A stretch of DNA of 64,000 nt from Parvibaculaceae bacterium Mf 1.05b.01 (lineage in GTDB: Bacteria > Pseudomonadota > Alphaproteobacteria > Parvibaculales > Parvibaculaceae). The stretch covers positions 124,001 through 188,000 of the forward strand of contig BAOK01000001.1 of assembly GCA_000509225.1 (NCBI GenBank), in the 5' to 3' direction. Position numbers and translations under genes: made by a program. Below the pieces are notes generated by a model. The model worked only from the letters and a program-made list of their open reading frames with translations. It made no database searches and was not told where the DNA came from. This document shows, one piece after another, positions 20,090 through 31,188 of the stretch (its first letter is position 1; the number at the start of each line of letters is the position of its first letter).

Positions 20090-21252
20090 AGAACCGCCTG
20101 CAAAGCCGCAAACAGGCGGTCCACGTCTTCGTCACTATTGTAGAGGTGCGGCGTGACCCGCATGGAAGTGCCGCGCAGGCTTACATAGACATGTTGCTTT
20201 GCGAGTTGTTCCAGCAGACCGTCTGGCACCCCACCTGGAAAACGCACACCAAGGAAATGCGGTGCTCTCAATTCAGGTGCTGACACCGTAAGGCCCAGTT
20301 TGCTTGCCCGTTCTGCAATGGTGTTGGTTTTTGTCTGCAGAGTGGCCGCGATGTTGTCGACACCCCAGTCTGCAATCTGTTGCAATGCTGCCTGGGTCAT
20401 CGACATGAGCTGAAAATTGGCGCGTTCGCCCATGTCATAGCGCCGTGCGCCTGGTTGGTAGTCGTCTTCATAATCGACCAGTCCGGCGAAATTCTCTGAG
20501 CCTTTTCGGTTCAGCCAGTTTTCTTCAAGAGGTCGTCCGTCCCGCCATTTGGGGGCGACATAGAGAAAGCCCATGGCGTAGGGACCGAGCAGCCATTTAT
20601 AGGTGGGGGCCACCATGAAGTCTGGTTTGATCAGGTTGAGGTCGAGAGGCATAGCGCCCAGGGATTGAGACACATCGAGAACAAGGGCAGCGCCGACCTT
20701 TCGCGCCTTTTTTGAAACCATTGCCAGGTCGATGAGTGCGCCATCTGTCCAGTGGCAGTGGGGCAGGGCAACAATGTCTGTTCGCTCGGTAATTGCGTCC
20801 AGGATTGCGGGCGTCCAATCGGGACCGTTCGGCGTTTCAGCAGGGGAGGCGACTGTTCTGATATGTGCGCCCTGTTCGTCCGCTGCTCTTTGCCAGGCGT
20901 AAATGTTTGACGGAAACTGCTCGGCGAGCACCAGGATTTCCTGGCCTTCACCAACGGGAATGTTGTTGGCGGCGATGGCTATGCCGTAGGAGGCGGCGGG
21001 CACAAAAGAAATGGCATCCGGATCAGCGCCAATCACATGGGCAAAGAGGCTGCGGGTTGCTTCGGACTCGGTGAAAAAATCCTCTGAACTTGTGCCCCAA
21101 GGCTGTGTTTTTGATGCGACGGCCTCACCGCCCGCAGCCGCTGCGCTTTTGAGCAGCGGCGACATGTAAGCGCAGTTCAGGTAGGCGATGTGATCTGGAA
21201 TGTCGAAGAGGGAACGCTGATTGGAGATCAACGCGGGAAGGTGGGTGTGCAT
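20086..21252 (-). CDS. Class-V aminotransferase-fold PLP enzyme
   Basis: 388 residues. PLP lysine K219 lies in APTYKWLLGPYAMGF; D193 and Q196 in LDVSQSLGAMPLD contact the cofactor. NCAYMSPLL near the N-terminus is typical of the cysteine-desulfurase/isopenicillin-N-epimerase/kynureninase-like superfamily. No cysteine sits in the desulfurase position, so IscS-like activity is unlikely. The substrate is unknown. First gene of a two-gene unit with the EamA exporter. Confidence 0.88.
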   Translation of the reverse strand: MHTHLPALISNQRSLFDIPDHIAYLNCAYMSPLLKSAAAAGGEAVASKTQPWGTSSEDFFTESEATRSLFAHVIGADPDAISFVPAASYGIAIAANNIPVGEGQEILVLAEQFPSNIYAWQRAADEQGAHIRTVASPAETPNGPDWTPAILDAITERTDIVALPHCHWTDGALIDLAMVSKKARKVGAALVLDVSQSLGAMPLDLNLIKPDFMVAPTYKWLLGPYAMGFLYVAPKWRDGRPLEENWLNRKGSENFAGLVDYEDDYQPGARRYDMGERANFQLMSMTQAALQQIADWGVDNIAATLQTKTNTIAERASKLGLTVSAPELRAPHFLGVRFPGGVPDGLLEQLAKQHVYVSLRGTSMRVTPHLYNSDEDVDRLFAALQAVL

Positions 21253-21351
21253 GTTTGGGTCCGACTCAATTCCCGCTGATATGTGCGGGATGGTCGCAGC
21301 GTCGCCCGAACCGTATTTTGGTTCAATGTTTTTCGAGCAATGGTTCCGGGT

Positions 21352-21720
21352 TTAGGCAAGCGCCGCGAGATCGATATTGGCGCGTTCCAGCTCGGCCCCT
21401 AAAAGCGCAATCGATAGAGCGATGCCTTTGTCGCAACTGCGCCAGCTTTTGTCTCCCGCACGGGGGACCGGGATATTGTTCTCCATGCAGAAGCGCACGA
21501 GAATGTCGATGACGTCATGAGACTCAATGGTGAAGGTCATTTTATTGATGGTTGACCCCCCTTTGATGTTCACGGTGACATCCAGCGTTCCATTGTCGCC
21601 AGCTCCCCATTTGACAATCTCACCTGTGGGAAGGAAATCGACATGGGTGCGTCTGAAGGAATTCAAGCTCGACGTGAACTCCTCATCAGACAAAACGATC
21701 TGTCGCAACTCGCTGGCCAT
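21352..21720 (-). CDS. Unrecognised small protein
   Basis: 122 residues from ATG 21720 behind AGGGAG; an in-frame start 27 nt upstream would run through the palindrome at 21733-21746 and is less likely. The protein is soluble-looking and mixed alpha/beta, with no signal or membrane segment. Distinct stretches are HVDFLPTGEIVKWGAGDNGTL, MENNIPVPRAGDKSW and KGIALSIALLGAELE. I do not recognise the family. The perfect palindrome just upstream of its SD suggests regulation. Confidence 0.75.
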   Translation of the reverse strand: MASELRQIVLSDEEFTSSLNSFRRTHVDFLPTGEIVKWGAGDNGTLDVTVNIKGGSTINKMTFTIESHDVIDILVRFCMENNIPVPRAGDKSWRSCDKGIALSIALLGAELERANIDLAALA

Positions 21721-21732
21721 TGCACACTCCCT

Positions 21733-21746
21733 TGACCTAAAGGTCA
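21733..21746. promoter_or_regulatory. 14-bp perfect palindrome, likely operator
   Basis: TGACCTAAAGGTCA, immediately upstream of the SD of the 122-residue protein. A dimeric-repressor operator is the simplest reading. Confidence 0.45.
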
Positions 21747-21889
21747 TAGAACTTTCTATCTCGCAATATTGAGTTCAATATCTTTTCAACTTGTTAAGCC
21801 CTTGATTTTCTTAAAACTTTAACGGTGTTGGCGTGAATTTCTCTGCTGCGGCGCAAAGGCATTTGACAGGGAGAACGCACACGCCTATA

Positions 21890-21949
21890 TCGGCGGTGGG
21901 CCACCTCTCCCCACCGAGAGGCGACTATCTGTGAGGATAGATACAGATA
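21890..21949 (+). ncRNA. serC leader RNA (putative regulatory 5' UTR)
   Basis: CGGTGGG (21894-21900) pairs with CCCACCG (21910-21916). CTATC (21925-21929) pairs with GATAG (21936-21940), which hides part of the SD (GAGGAT, 21934-21939). An alternative stem, TATCTGT (21926-21932) with ACAGATA (21943-21949), would instead put the SD in its loop. A structured serC motif upstream of serC is known in alphaproteobacteria; I assign this by position and form, without a model search. Confidence 0.6.
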
Positions 21950-23122
21950 ATGACAAAGACTGCTGCGCCGGCAATGCGTCCGGCTAATCCTAATTTTTCA
22001 TCCGGGCCATGCGCTAAGCGGCCGGGGTGGACCCTCCAAAATCTTGAAAATGCCTGTCTTGGCCGGAGCCACCGCTCTAAGCCAGGGAAGGCGAAATTGG
22101 CGCAAGCGATTGACCTGACACGGTCCGTTCTCGGCGTGCCTGACGATTACAAGATCGGCATTGTGGCCGCATCTGACACGGGCGCTATGGAAATGGCCAT
22201 GTGGTCGCTTCTTGGCGAACGCGGCGTCGACATGATGGCCTGGGAGAGCTTTGGCTCTGGCTGGGTAACCGATGTTGCCAAGCAGCTGAAACTCGACGAC
22301 GTGCGCAAGCTTGAAGCGGGCTACGGCGACTTGCCAGATCTTGGCGCTGTCGATTTTGCTCGTGATGTGGTGTTCACCTGGAACGGCACAACGTCGGGCG
22401 TTCGGGTTCCAAACGGCGACTGGATCGATGCCGACCGCACAGGTCTCACAATTTGTGATGCAACCTCTGCAGCGTTCGCGATGGACCTGCCTTGGACCAA
22501 GCTCGATGTCACCACCTTCTCCTGGCAGAAGGTGATGGGCGGCGAAGCTGCTCATGGCATCATCATTCTCAGCCCGCGGGCTGTTGCGCGCCTTGAGAGC
22601 TACACGCCAGCCTGGCCGCTGCCAAAGATCTTCCGTCTCACTAAAGGCGGGAAGCTGATTGAAGGCATCTTCAAAGGCGAAACCATCAACACGCCATCCA
22701 TGCTCTGCGTTGAGGATTATCTCGACACGCTCAAATGGGCTGAGTCGATTGGTGGTTTGAACAGTCTCATTGGCCGCGCGGAAGCAAACCTTGCTGTCCT
22801 CGCCGACTGGGCCTCCCAGACGGAATGGGTCGACTTTTTGAACACAGACGTTGCGACGCGCTCTTGCACGTCGGTCTGTCTCAAAGTGGTAGATCCTAAA
22901 GTCACTGCGTTGCCGGACGACGTGCAGGCAGCCATTGCCAAGAAGATTGGCTCCCTTCTGGATAGCGAAGGTGTCGCGTATGACATTGGCGCCTATCGGG
23001 ATGCACCAGCTGGTCTTCGTATCTGGGCAGGGGCGACGATCGACGTCTCCGACATGCAGGCGCTGACGCCGTGGCTCGATTGGGCCTTTGCGGAAGCCTG
23101 CGCGGAACTGGTTCCGGCCTGA
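21950..23122 (+). CDS. serC: Phosphoserine aminotransferase SerC
   Basis: 390 residues, the alphaproteobacterial type of class-V aminotransferase. [14 protein letters not shown] near the N-terminus and PLP lysine K194 in [15 protein letters not shown]. It turns 3-phosphohydroxypyruvate plus glutamate into phosphoserine; the family also acts in pyridoxal phosphate synthesis. The leader RNA ends at its ATG. It is followed by serA after 84 nt. Confidence 0.96.
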   Translation: MTKTAAPAMRPANPNFSSGPCAKRPGWTLQNLENACLGRSHRSKPGKAKLAQAIDLTRSVLGVPDDYKIGIVAASDTGAMEMAMWSLLGERGVDMMAWESFGSGWVTDVAKQLKLDDVRKLEAGYGDLPDLGAVDFARDVVFTWNGTTSGVRVPNGDWIDADRTGLTICDATSAAFAMDLPWTKLDVTTFSWQKVMGGEAAHGIIILSPRAVARLESYTPAWPLPKIFRLTKGGKLIEGIFKGETINTPSMLCVEDYLDTLKWAESIGGLNSLIGRAEANLAVLADWASQTEWVDFLNTDVATRSCTSVCLKVVDPKVTALPDDVQAAIAKKIGSLLDSEGVAYDIGAYRDAPAGLRIWAGATIDVSDMQALTPWLDWAFAEACAELVPA

Positions 23123-23206
23123 GCTTGATTTTCGGGGAGCGGCTGTGCTGCTCCCCCATTCACCTTTCCCCCTTTATTTTCTATTTCGCATTCAGGAGAC
23201 AATCTG

Positions 23207-24787
23207 ATGCCGAAGGTCCTTATTTCCGACAAGATGAGTCCCGCTGCTGCGCAGATCTTTAAAGATCGTGGCGTGGAGGTGGATGTGATTACCGGTCTCG
23301 ACCGGGATGAACTGATCAAGATTATTGGCGACTATGATGGCGTTGCCATTCGTTCTGCGACCAAATTGACGCCGCCCGTCATTGAAGCCGCAAAAAACCT
23401 GAAAGTGGTTGGTCGCGCGGGTATCGGCGTCGACAATGTTGATCTGCCTGCTGCAACAGCTGCCGGTGTGATCGTTATGAACACGCCGTTTGGTAATTCC
23501 ATCACTACGGCAGAACATGCGATCTCCATGATGGCGGCTCTGGCCCGCCAGATCCCGGAAGCCAATGCCTCAACCCATGAAGGCAAGTGGGAAAAGTCCA
23601 AGTTCATGGGTGTTGAGCTCACCGCCAAAACCCTCGGCGTGATTGGCTGTGGGAATATCGGTTCGATTGCTGCAGACCGGGCGCTGGGCCTGCGTATGAA
23701 AGTGATCGCGTTTGACCCGTTCCTTACGCCGGAGCGGGCCGCAGATATCGGTGTTGAGAAAGTTGAGCTTGATGATCTCCTCAAGCGGGCAGATTTCATC
23801 ACGCTGCACACGCCCCTCACTGACAAAACACGCAACATCCTCGACGCTGGTGCCTTTGCGAAAATGAAAGACGGCGTGCGCATCATCAATTGCGCGCGTG
23901 GTGGTCTCATCGTTGAAGCTGACCTCAAAGCGGCTCTGGAAAGCGGCAAGGTGGCAGGGGCGGCGCTGGACGTGTTTGAAGAAGAGCCAGCGAAAGAGAA
24001 CGCGCTCTTTGGCATGGCGAATGTGATCTGCACCCCGCATCTGGGTGCCTCAACGTCTGAAGCCCAGGAAAATGTGGCCCTTCAGGTGGCGGACCAGATG
24101 GCGGATTATCTGCTGACCGGTGCGGTGACCAACTCCATTAACGTGCCGTCCATCACAGCAGAAGAAGCGCCGAAGCTTGCGCCTTATGTGACGCTTGCTG
24201 ATCAGCTCGGCTCCTTTGCCGGACAGCTCACCGAGACAGGCATTGAAGAAGTCATCATCGAGTATGAAGGCGAAGTTACTGAGCTCAACACAAAGGCACT
24301 CACGAACGCCGCCCTTTGCGGACTTCTAAAGCCGCTACTGTCTGACGTGAACATGGTCTCCGCACCTGTCATCGCAAAGCAGCGGGACATTGAAATCACG
24401 GAAGTGAAGCGGGAAGAGCCCCGCGGGGCTTTTGAGACCTATATCCGCCTTACCGTGAAGACGGAACGTCAGGAACGCTCTGTTGCTGGGACGATCTTCT
24501 CTGATGGCAAGCCGCGCCTTATCCAGGTGAAGGGCATCAATATGGAAGCTGAGCTTTCGCCGCACATGCTCTATGTCACCAATGAAGACAAGCCAGGCTT
24601 TATCGGCGCACTCGGCACGGTGCTTGGGAATTCGGGCGCGAATATCGCCAATTTCCGTCTCGGTCGCGATGAGCAGGGGGGTGACGCCATTGCCCTTATC
24701 GATCTCGATCAGGACCTGTCAGAAGACTGTCTGAAAGCTGTGGAAGCGATTCCCCATGTGAAGCAAGCAAAAGCGCTGGCTTTCTAA
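23207..24787 (+). CDS. serA: D-3-phosphoglycerate dehydrogenase SerA
   Basis: 526 residues, the long form of the enzyme. NAD-binding GVIGCGNIGS is at about 146-155. The catalytic Arg is in INCARGGL, Glu in DVFEEEP and His in CTPHLGAST. An allosteric substrate-binding domain lies at about 315-445 and an ACT domain at about 455-526 (serine feedback). It catalyses the first step of serine synthesis. SD AGGAGA. Presumably one operon with serC. Confidence 0.97.
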   Translation: MPKVLISDKMSPAAAQIFKDRGVEVDVITGLDRDELIKIIGDYDGVAIRSATKLTPPVIEAAKNLKVVGRAGIGVDNVDLPAATAAGVIVMNTPFGNSITTAEHAISMMAALARQIPEANASTHEGKWEKSKFMGVELTAKTLGVIGCGNIGSIAADRALGLRMKVIAFDPFLTPERAADIGVEKVELDDLLKRADFITLHTPLTDKTRNILDAGAFAKMKDGVRIINCARGGLIVEADLKAALESGKVAGAALDVFEEEPAKENALFGMANVICTPHLGASTSEAQENVALQVADQMADYLLTGAVTNSINVPSITAEEAPKLAPYVTLADQLGSFAGQLTETGIEEVIIEYEGEVTELNTKALTNAALCGLLKPLLSDVNMVSAPVIAKQRDIEITEVKREEPRGAFETYIRLTVKTERQERSVAGTIFSDGKPRLIQVKGINMEAELSPHMLYVTNEDKPGFIGALGTVLGNSGANIANFRLGRDEQGGDAIALIDLDQDLSEDCLKAVEAIPHVKQAKALAF

Positions 24788-24799
24788 TCGCTCACGGTA

Positions 24800-24816
24800 G
24801 ATGCGCTTTGCGCATC
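24800..24816. repeat. Short perfect hairpin after serA
   Basis: GATGCGC, loop TTT, GCGCATC. A GC-rich palindromic tract (CCCGGCCGGG and neighbours) follows before the terminator. Confidence 0.5.
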
Positions 24817-24879
24817 ACCTGCGCGGGCGCGGCCTGCCCGGCCGGGCCACGGTCGCGGCCTTGAAGAACCCATCAAATG

Positions 24880-24908
24880 AAAAGGCCCCCTCGTGGGGCC
24901 TTTTTTTG
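24880..24908 (+). terminator. Rho-independent terminator of serC-serA
   Basis: GGCCCC, loop CTCGT, GGGGCC, then T7. Confidence 0.9.
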
Positions 24909-24973
24909 TTGGCGGCGCGGTGTTCGGAGTGTTTGTTTACTCCTAGGTGCTTTCATTTGAGGAGTGGCAACTG

Positions 24974-25186
24974 ATGGGATGCATTTCTGAATGGCTCTTT
25001 TCGTTGTTTGTCGTTGGCGCCCTGTGCTGGACGGCAATGATGTACGTTTACTCTGATGGGAAAATGTTTTTGATTTCCCGCAGTGATGATTCACCCGAAA
25101 AGAAGGCGCACATACGCAAGCTGGGCTTTTCCTTCGTCGCTTTGATTTTCGTTGGGGTGCTCGCGTTGATATCGAATAACGCTTAG
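24974..25186 (+). CDS. Small two-helix membrane protein, hypothetical
   Basis: 70 residues. I chose ATG 24974 because GAGGAG lies 10 nt upstream; the frame extends to a GTG at 24947. Helix 1 is at about 6-28 (LFSLFVVGALCWTAMMYVY). A polar loop (ISRSDDSPEKKAHIRK) follows, then helix 2 at about 49-66. It lies between two terminators as a single-gene unit. No family recognised. Confidence 0.55.
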   Translation: MGCISEWLFSLFVVGALCWTAMMYVYSDGKMFLISRSDDSPEKKAHIRKLGFSFVALIFVGVLALISNNA

Positions 25187-25275
25187 TGCTGAAGAGGGAG
25201 GGGTGTCGGACCGTAACGGGATGGCATTGGGCGCGTTTCTGCTTCCCATCTGCCCTCCAAACGGGTAAAAGCTAT

Positions 25276-25314
25276 GAAAGTCCCCAGCCGGAAATGGCGC
25301 GGGGGCTTTCTTTG
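25276..25314 (+). terminator. Terminator between the small membrane protein gene and purA
   Basis: GAAAGTCCCCAGCC pairs with GGCGCGGGGGCTTTC around GGAAAT, then a short T-run. Upstream, GGAGGG/CCCTCC and GATGG/CCATC could form further stems, so the 3' UTR (25187-25313) is strongly structured. I do not recognise a named RNA. Confidence 0.7.
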
Positions 25315-25365
25315 TGTTTAAGGCGCTGAAACTTCCCTGTTTTGGGCCAAAAATCGGTGATTCTC

Positions 25366-26658
25366 ATGGCGAATGTAGCGGTCGTCGGCTCCCAATGGGG
25401 CGACGAAGGCAAGGGCAAGATTGTGGATTGGCTCTCAGAGCGTGCAGACGTGGTCGTGCGCTTTCAGGGAGGCCACAATGCCGGCCATACGCTCGTCATT
25501 GATGGGGTGACCTATAAGCTCTCGCTGCTGCCGTCGGGTATTGTGCGGGGCGGCAAAATGTCCGTGCTGGGCAATGGGGTGGTGATTGATCCCTGGGCGC
25601 TGGTAGCGGAAATCGCGAAGCTTGCTGAGCAAGGCGTTATCGTGACACCTGAGAATTTGAAGATCGCCGAAAACGCGGTTCTTATTCTGCCGGTTCACGC
25701 TGAATTGGATGTCATTCGCGAAACGTCCAACAAAGGCACGAAGATCGGCACGACCAAGCGGGGCATTGGCCCGGCTTATGAAGACAAGGTGGGGCGCCGC
25801 GCGATCCGCGTGATGGATCTGGCTGACCCCTCTACTTTGCCGGACAAGGTGGAGAAGCTTCTGCACCACCACAATGCGCTGCGCCGGGGTCTTGGTAAGG
25901 ACGAGCTGGAGGCGCAACCTATTCTGGATGCCCTTACCGACGTTGCGCCCAAAATTCTGCCGCACATGGACACAGTCTGGCGTTATCTCGCGCAGGCACG
26001 GAAAGACGGCAAGCGCATCCTTTTTGAAGGGGCGCAAGGCACGCTTCTGGACATTGACCACGGGACCTATCCGTTTGTGACCTCGTCCAATGTGGTTTCA
26101 GGTCAGGCGGCAACGGGCTCCGGCATGGGGCCATCTGCCGTGGAATATGTGCTGGGCATCACCAAGGCCTACACCACCCGTGTGGGTGAAGGGCCTTTCC
26201 CGACTGAGTTGGAAGATGAAGACGGTCAACGCCTTGGCGAGCGCGGCCATGAGTTTGGTGTCGTCACCGGGCGCAAACGCCGCTGCGGTTGGTTTGATGC
26301 GGTGCTGGTCAATCAGTCGCTCAAGACCAATGGCATGCAGGGCATTGCACTTACCAAGCTTGATGTGCTCGACGGGTTTGAAAAGATCAAAATCTGTGTG
26401 GCCTATGAGCTTGATGGCGAGCGGATTGATTATCTGCCAGCCACACCTGCGTTGCAGGCGCGGATCAAGCCTATCTATGAAGAAATGGACGGCTGGACCG
26501 AAACCACCTTTGGTGCGCGCAGCTGGGCAGACCTGCCTGCAGCAGCGGTCAAATATGTGCGTTATGTGGAAGAGCTTATTGAGTGCCCTGTGGCACTTCT
26601 CTCAACCTCGCCAGAGCGGGACGACACGATCCTGATGCACGACCCGTTCGCGGATTAA
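25366..26658 (+). CDS. purA: Adenylosuccinate synthetase PurA
   Basis: 430 residues. P-loop-like GDEGKGK (12-18); [10 protein letters not shown]; the C-terminal signature [11 protein letters not shown] is in place. ATG 25366 gives the canonical [18 protein letters not shown]; a TTG eight codons upstream is rejected. It makes adenylosuccinate from IMP, aspartate and GTP. Its stop overlaps the stop of the convergent YHS gene by 4 nt. Confidence 0.97.
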   Translation: MANVAVVGSQWGDEGKGKIVDWLSERADVVVRFQGGHNAGHTLVIDGVTYKLSLLPSGIVRGGKMSVLGNGVVIDPWALVAEIAKLAEQGVIVTPENLKIAENAVLILPVHAELDVIRETSNKGTKIGTTKRGIGPAYEDKVGRRAIRVMDLADPSTLPDKVEKLLHHHNALRRGLGKDELEAQPILDALTDVAPKILPHMDTVWRYLAQARKDGKRILFEGAQGTLLDIDHGTYPFVTSSNVVSGQAATGSGMGPSAVEYVLGITKAYTTRVGEGPFPTELEDEDGQRLGERGHEFGVVTGRKRRCGWFDAVLVNQSLKTNGMQGIALTKLDVLDGFEKIKICVAYELDGERIDYLPATPALQARIKPIYEEMDGWTETTFGARSWADLPAAAVKYVRYVEELIECPVALLSTSPERDDTILMHDPFAD

Positions 26659-27119
26659 AGCCCGAAGCGCGTAGCGGCGTTTTTGAGGCTCGGCCAACGT
26701 CTGTCCCCGGCACGGATGTTGGCGCGTTTACGTGTTTCCCACTGGCCTTTGACACCCTGCGAATAGTTCAGGAAGAGCCGTCCGTCTTCAACTGTCCACG
26801 CGGTCGGGATGGCGGATTGCAGGTAGCCTTTGCTTACGGCCCATGCGCAGAGCCCTTCATAGGCTGGCGCGTAGCTTTCAGGACTGGCGGCAAAGAGGTC
26901 TCTGTGGCGCTCATTGGTGAACAGCCAGCGTTTTCCATTCCAAACATGGCTGATGTCATCAACACCTTCTTCCGCGCGGCCGACCTCGAAGTAAGAGACG
27001 GTGTCATATCCCTGAAGGGCGAGGGGCTGCGTGGTTTGCGCGTGGCTCAGCTGGTTGATGGCCAGGAGGACGAACCCAGCCAGGATGGAAAGTGTCCCAA
27101 TGCCAATTGTCTTTATCAT
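26655..27119 (-). CDS. YHS-domain protein with signal peptide
   Basis: 154 residues. The signal sequence (about 1-27, ending SHA) points to the periplasm. The YHS domain is at about 30-100: [18 protein letters not shown], then [38 protein letters not shown]. Periplasmic YHS proteins of this type are common in alphaproteobacteria, are thought to bind metal or heme-related ligands, and have no settled function. Confidence 0.82.
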   Translation of the reverse strand: MIKTIGIGTLSILAGFVLLAINQLSHAQTTQPLALQGYDTVSYFEVGRAEEGVDDISHVWNGKRWLFTNERHRDLFAASPESYAPAYEGLCAWAVSKGYLQSAIPTAWTVEDGRLFLNYSQGVKGQWETRKRANIRAGDRRWPSLKNAATRFGL

Positions 27120-27226
27120 GGTCCAAATCTGGGAAGAAAGAGCGTCGCAAGCAAATCACAGGCTTTAACGAGCCCGTGAGCGGTCCTTCATGAACTGTGT
27201 ATGATGGTTTTCACGTGACGGGGGAC

Positions 27227-27982
27227 ATGGTGGAAACGATTTACGACTGGCTGCTTTTGGCCATGTTTGCGAGTGCTGCAGGTGTTGCACTTCAAGGCTT
27301 GGTGTTTCCGAACCCGCTGGGGCGGCATTACACGCCCGGCTGGTGGGCGATCAAGGCCCGGACCGGTTGGCTTGCGATGGAGATCCCAGCGGCACTTGCC
27401 TGTTGCGGGTTTTACCTCTGGTTGGCGCTTGCTTATTCCTGGCCTGCGATTTTCTGCGTCCTGATGTGGCAGGTGCATTACATCCATCGTGGTTTCATTT
27501 TTCCGTTTCGGCTGAACAGTGGCGATAAGCCGTTCCCGCTCATCGCGGTGCCGTTGGCGATCTTCTTCAACACAATGAACGGGTTCGTAAATGGATGGGC
27601 CTTGGGACATGCCGACCATCTGCAACAAATAGCCTGGTTTGGCGATCCGCGTTTCTGGATCGGGCTTGGTGTGATGGTCGCCGGGCTCTATGTGAACCTG
27701 CGGGCGGATACGATGCTTATTCACCTCAGAGATGATGGCAGTGAGGGGTACAAAATTCCCCGTGGATTTCTGTTTGAGAAAGTCACGGCGCCCAACTATC
27801 TGGGCGAGATGATGATCTGGGCAGGCTTTGCCTGCATGAGCTGGACCCTTGCAGGGCTTGCCTTCGCGCTCTTTACCGTCGGGTACATGATCCCGCGGGC
27901 GCTTACCCATCATCGCTGGTACAAAGAAGAATTCCCCGATTATCCGGTAGATCGGAAGGCGATATTGCCCTGGCTTATCTAG
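27227..27982 (+). CDS. Steroid 5-alpha-reductase-like membrane enzyme (SRD5A family)
   Basis: 251 residues with about six to seven membrane helices, the length of animal SRD5A1/2. Blocks shared with the eukaryotic enzymes are WLAMEIPA (E52, like the active-site Glu57 of SRD5A2), HYIHRGFIFPF (Y85, like Tyr91), NTMNGF, GYKIPRGFLFEKVTAPNYLGE and HHRWYKEEFPDYP with a PWLI end. The family reduces a double bond conjugated to a keto group with NADPH. The bacterial substrate is unknown; a steroid, sterol-like or enone lipid is inferred. A GTG 30 nt upstream is an alternative start. Confidence 0.87.
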   Translation: MVETIYDWLLLAMFASAAGVALQGLVFPNPLGRHYTPGWWAIKARTGWLAMEIPAALACCGFYLWLALAYSWPAIFCVLMWQVHYIHRGFIFPFRLNSGDKPFPLIAVPLAIFFNTMNGFVNGWALGHADHLQQIAWFGDPRFWIGLGVMVAGLYVNLRADTMLIHLRDDGSEGYKIPRGFLFEKVTAPNYLGEMMIWAGFACMSWTLAGLAFALFTVGYMIPRALTHHRWYKEEFPDYPVDRKAILPWLI

Positions 27983-28372
27983 TTAGAGGAACAGATCCGC
28001 GCCGACACCCAAAAGCCCGACCATCGAAATCTGCCAGATCAGCGTGCGGACCCAGGGCAGGCCGATGGCATAGGCGGGTAGGTAACCGACCCGCGCCCAG
28101 AAATAGACTTGGGCTCCCCAGGCGCTCCACCAGCCGTTTTCGTTCAACACATGCACCATGAGGATGAGGGCTGCGAATATCGCGAAGGTTTCGTTGAAGT
28201 TCTGCTGCGCGCGGACAAAGCGTCCGGCGAGGCCCGTGGCCGGGCGGTGCTCATCCCTTGGCCCGACAGTGTATTTGTTTCCCTCCTGGCCCTTATAGGC
28301 AAAGCTCGACGCGCTTAGGTGCGCAATGCCGAGCACGCAGGACCAGAAGAGCATCCAGAGTTCAAGGGTCAT
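27983..28372 (-). CDS. MAPEG-family membrane protein (1)
   Basis: 129 residues, four hydrophobic helices. LAGRFVRAQQNFNETFAIFAALILMVHVL and VYFWARVGYLPAYAIGLPWVRT are typical of membrane-associated eicosanoid/glutathione proteins. Bacterial members may conjugate glutathione to hydrophobic compounds; the activity here is unproven. It ends directly against the stop of the SRD5A-like gene and is followed on the same strand by a paralogue. Confidence 0.88.
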   Translation of the reverse strand: MTLELWMLFWSCVLGIAHLSASSFAYKGQEGNKYTVGPRDEHRPATGLAGRFVRAQQNFNETFAIFAALILMVHVLNENGWWSAWGAQVYFWARVGYLPAYAIGLPWVRTLIWQISMVGLLGVGADLFL

Positions 28373-28436
28373 CAGTGTTGCCTTGAGATGCAGTAAGGCG
28401 GTGCCAGGGCTCGGCTTGGTCGCCGCCTTACCGGGG

Positions 28437-28829
28437 TTAGAATGCCTGGATCAGGATCATGACAGTGCCGATGACGCCTGCAAAATAGGCCAGTGTCCGC
28501 AGTCCCAGGAGCGTTATGCCAGCCACATAGATGATCGCGTGAGCCACTCGGCCCGCGAGGAATATCTGAGCGCCGAGCACCGTCATGTCATTGCTGATGC
28601 CGGACAGGCTCACCGGCAAGAGAATGGCAGCGAAAATGACCGTATTTTCCAGGTGGTTCATGTAGCAGCGTTTCGCCCGCGCGCCCCAGCCCTCCAGATT
28701 GGCGGCTTCGTCACGATTGCCAAAGCCCCACGGCATGCCCATGGCCATGATTCCCGCATTCGCAGCCATCACGACAAGCACGAGTAAAAGCACGCCACTC
28801 CACATCAGCATGGATAGTTCTACAGACAT
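28437..28829 (-). CDS. MAPEG-family membrane protein (2)
   Basis: 130 residues, four helices, a diverged paralogue of the neighbouring MAPEG gene. The family block is RAKRCYMNHLENTVIFAAI, followed by QIFLAGRVAHAIIYVAGI. GAGGGA SD before the ATG. The two MAPEG genes form a tandem transcribed away from the thiC leader. Confidence 0.88.
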   Translation of the reverse strand: MSVELSMLMWSGVLLLVLVVMAANAGIMAMGMPWGFGNRDEAANLEGWGARAKRCYMNHLENTVIFAAILLPVSLSGISNDMTVLGAQIFLAGRVAHAIIYVAGITLLGLRTLAYFAGVIGTVMILIQAF

Positions 28830-29012
28830 TGGGTTCCCTCTCTCTTGGTTTGGCCGTTTTTACGCCCGGTTGCGGAGGAATCATGCCTGCCTTCGACCTG
28901 TTTGGCGAGAGGGCGGGGCAAACGGTCCGGACATCAAAGAAAAATTGGCCCGCAATTTCGAATCGACCTGCTCTGGCTTTGACGGTTTCGCGTGAAAAGT
29001 GCACACTCTCCT

Positions 29013-29115
29013 CATCCGAGGGGTGTCTGCTTTTATGTGTTTGGAGCGGGCTGAGATGGCCAGGTGGCTAGACCCTTAGAACCTGATCCGGGTCATGCCG
29101 GCGAAGGGACGGAGT
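29013..29115 (+). ncRNA. TPP riboswitch (THI element)
   Basis: Conserved aptamer blocks are in order: GAGGGGTG, GGCTGAGATGG, ACCCTTAGAACCTGATC, GGGTCATGCCGGCGAAGGGA. It precedes thiC by 66 nt. In the expression platform CCTCT (29155-29159) can pair with AGAGG (29168-29172), which is the SD of thiC, so control is probably by hiding the ribosome site when thiamine diphosphate is bound. Confidence 0.95.
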
Positions 29116-29117
29116 AG

Positions 29118-31037
<1,920 letters not shown>

Positions 31038-31064
31038 GCGCTGTCGTCCATCAGGAGAATCAAG

Positions 31065-31092
31065 AAGGCGGGGCAGAACCCCGCCTTTTTTG
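31065..31092 (+). terminator. Rho-independent terminator after thiC
   Basis: GGCGGGG, loop CAGAA, CCCCGCC, then T6. Confidence 0.9.
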
Positions 31093-31188
31093 CGCCTAAA
31101 CAAAAGGATTGGTTTACAGAAAAAGATTGATTTTCTCAGCGTTTCCGGGCTTTCTGTGAGTATCGGGGAAGTGTGTGAGGGTGTGCCA

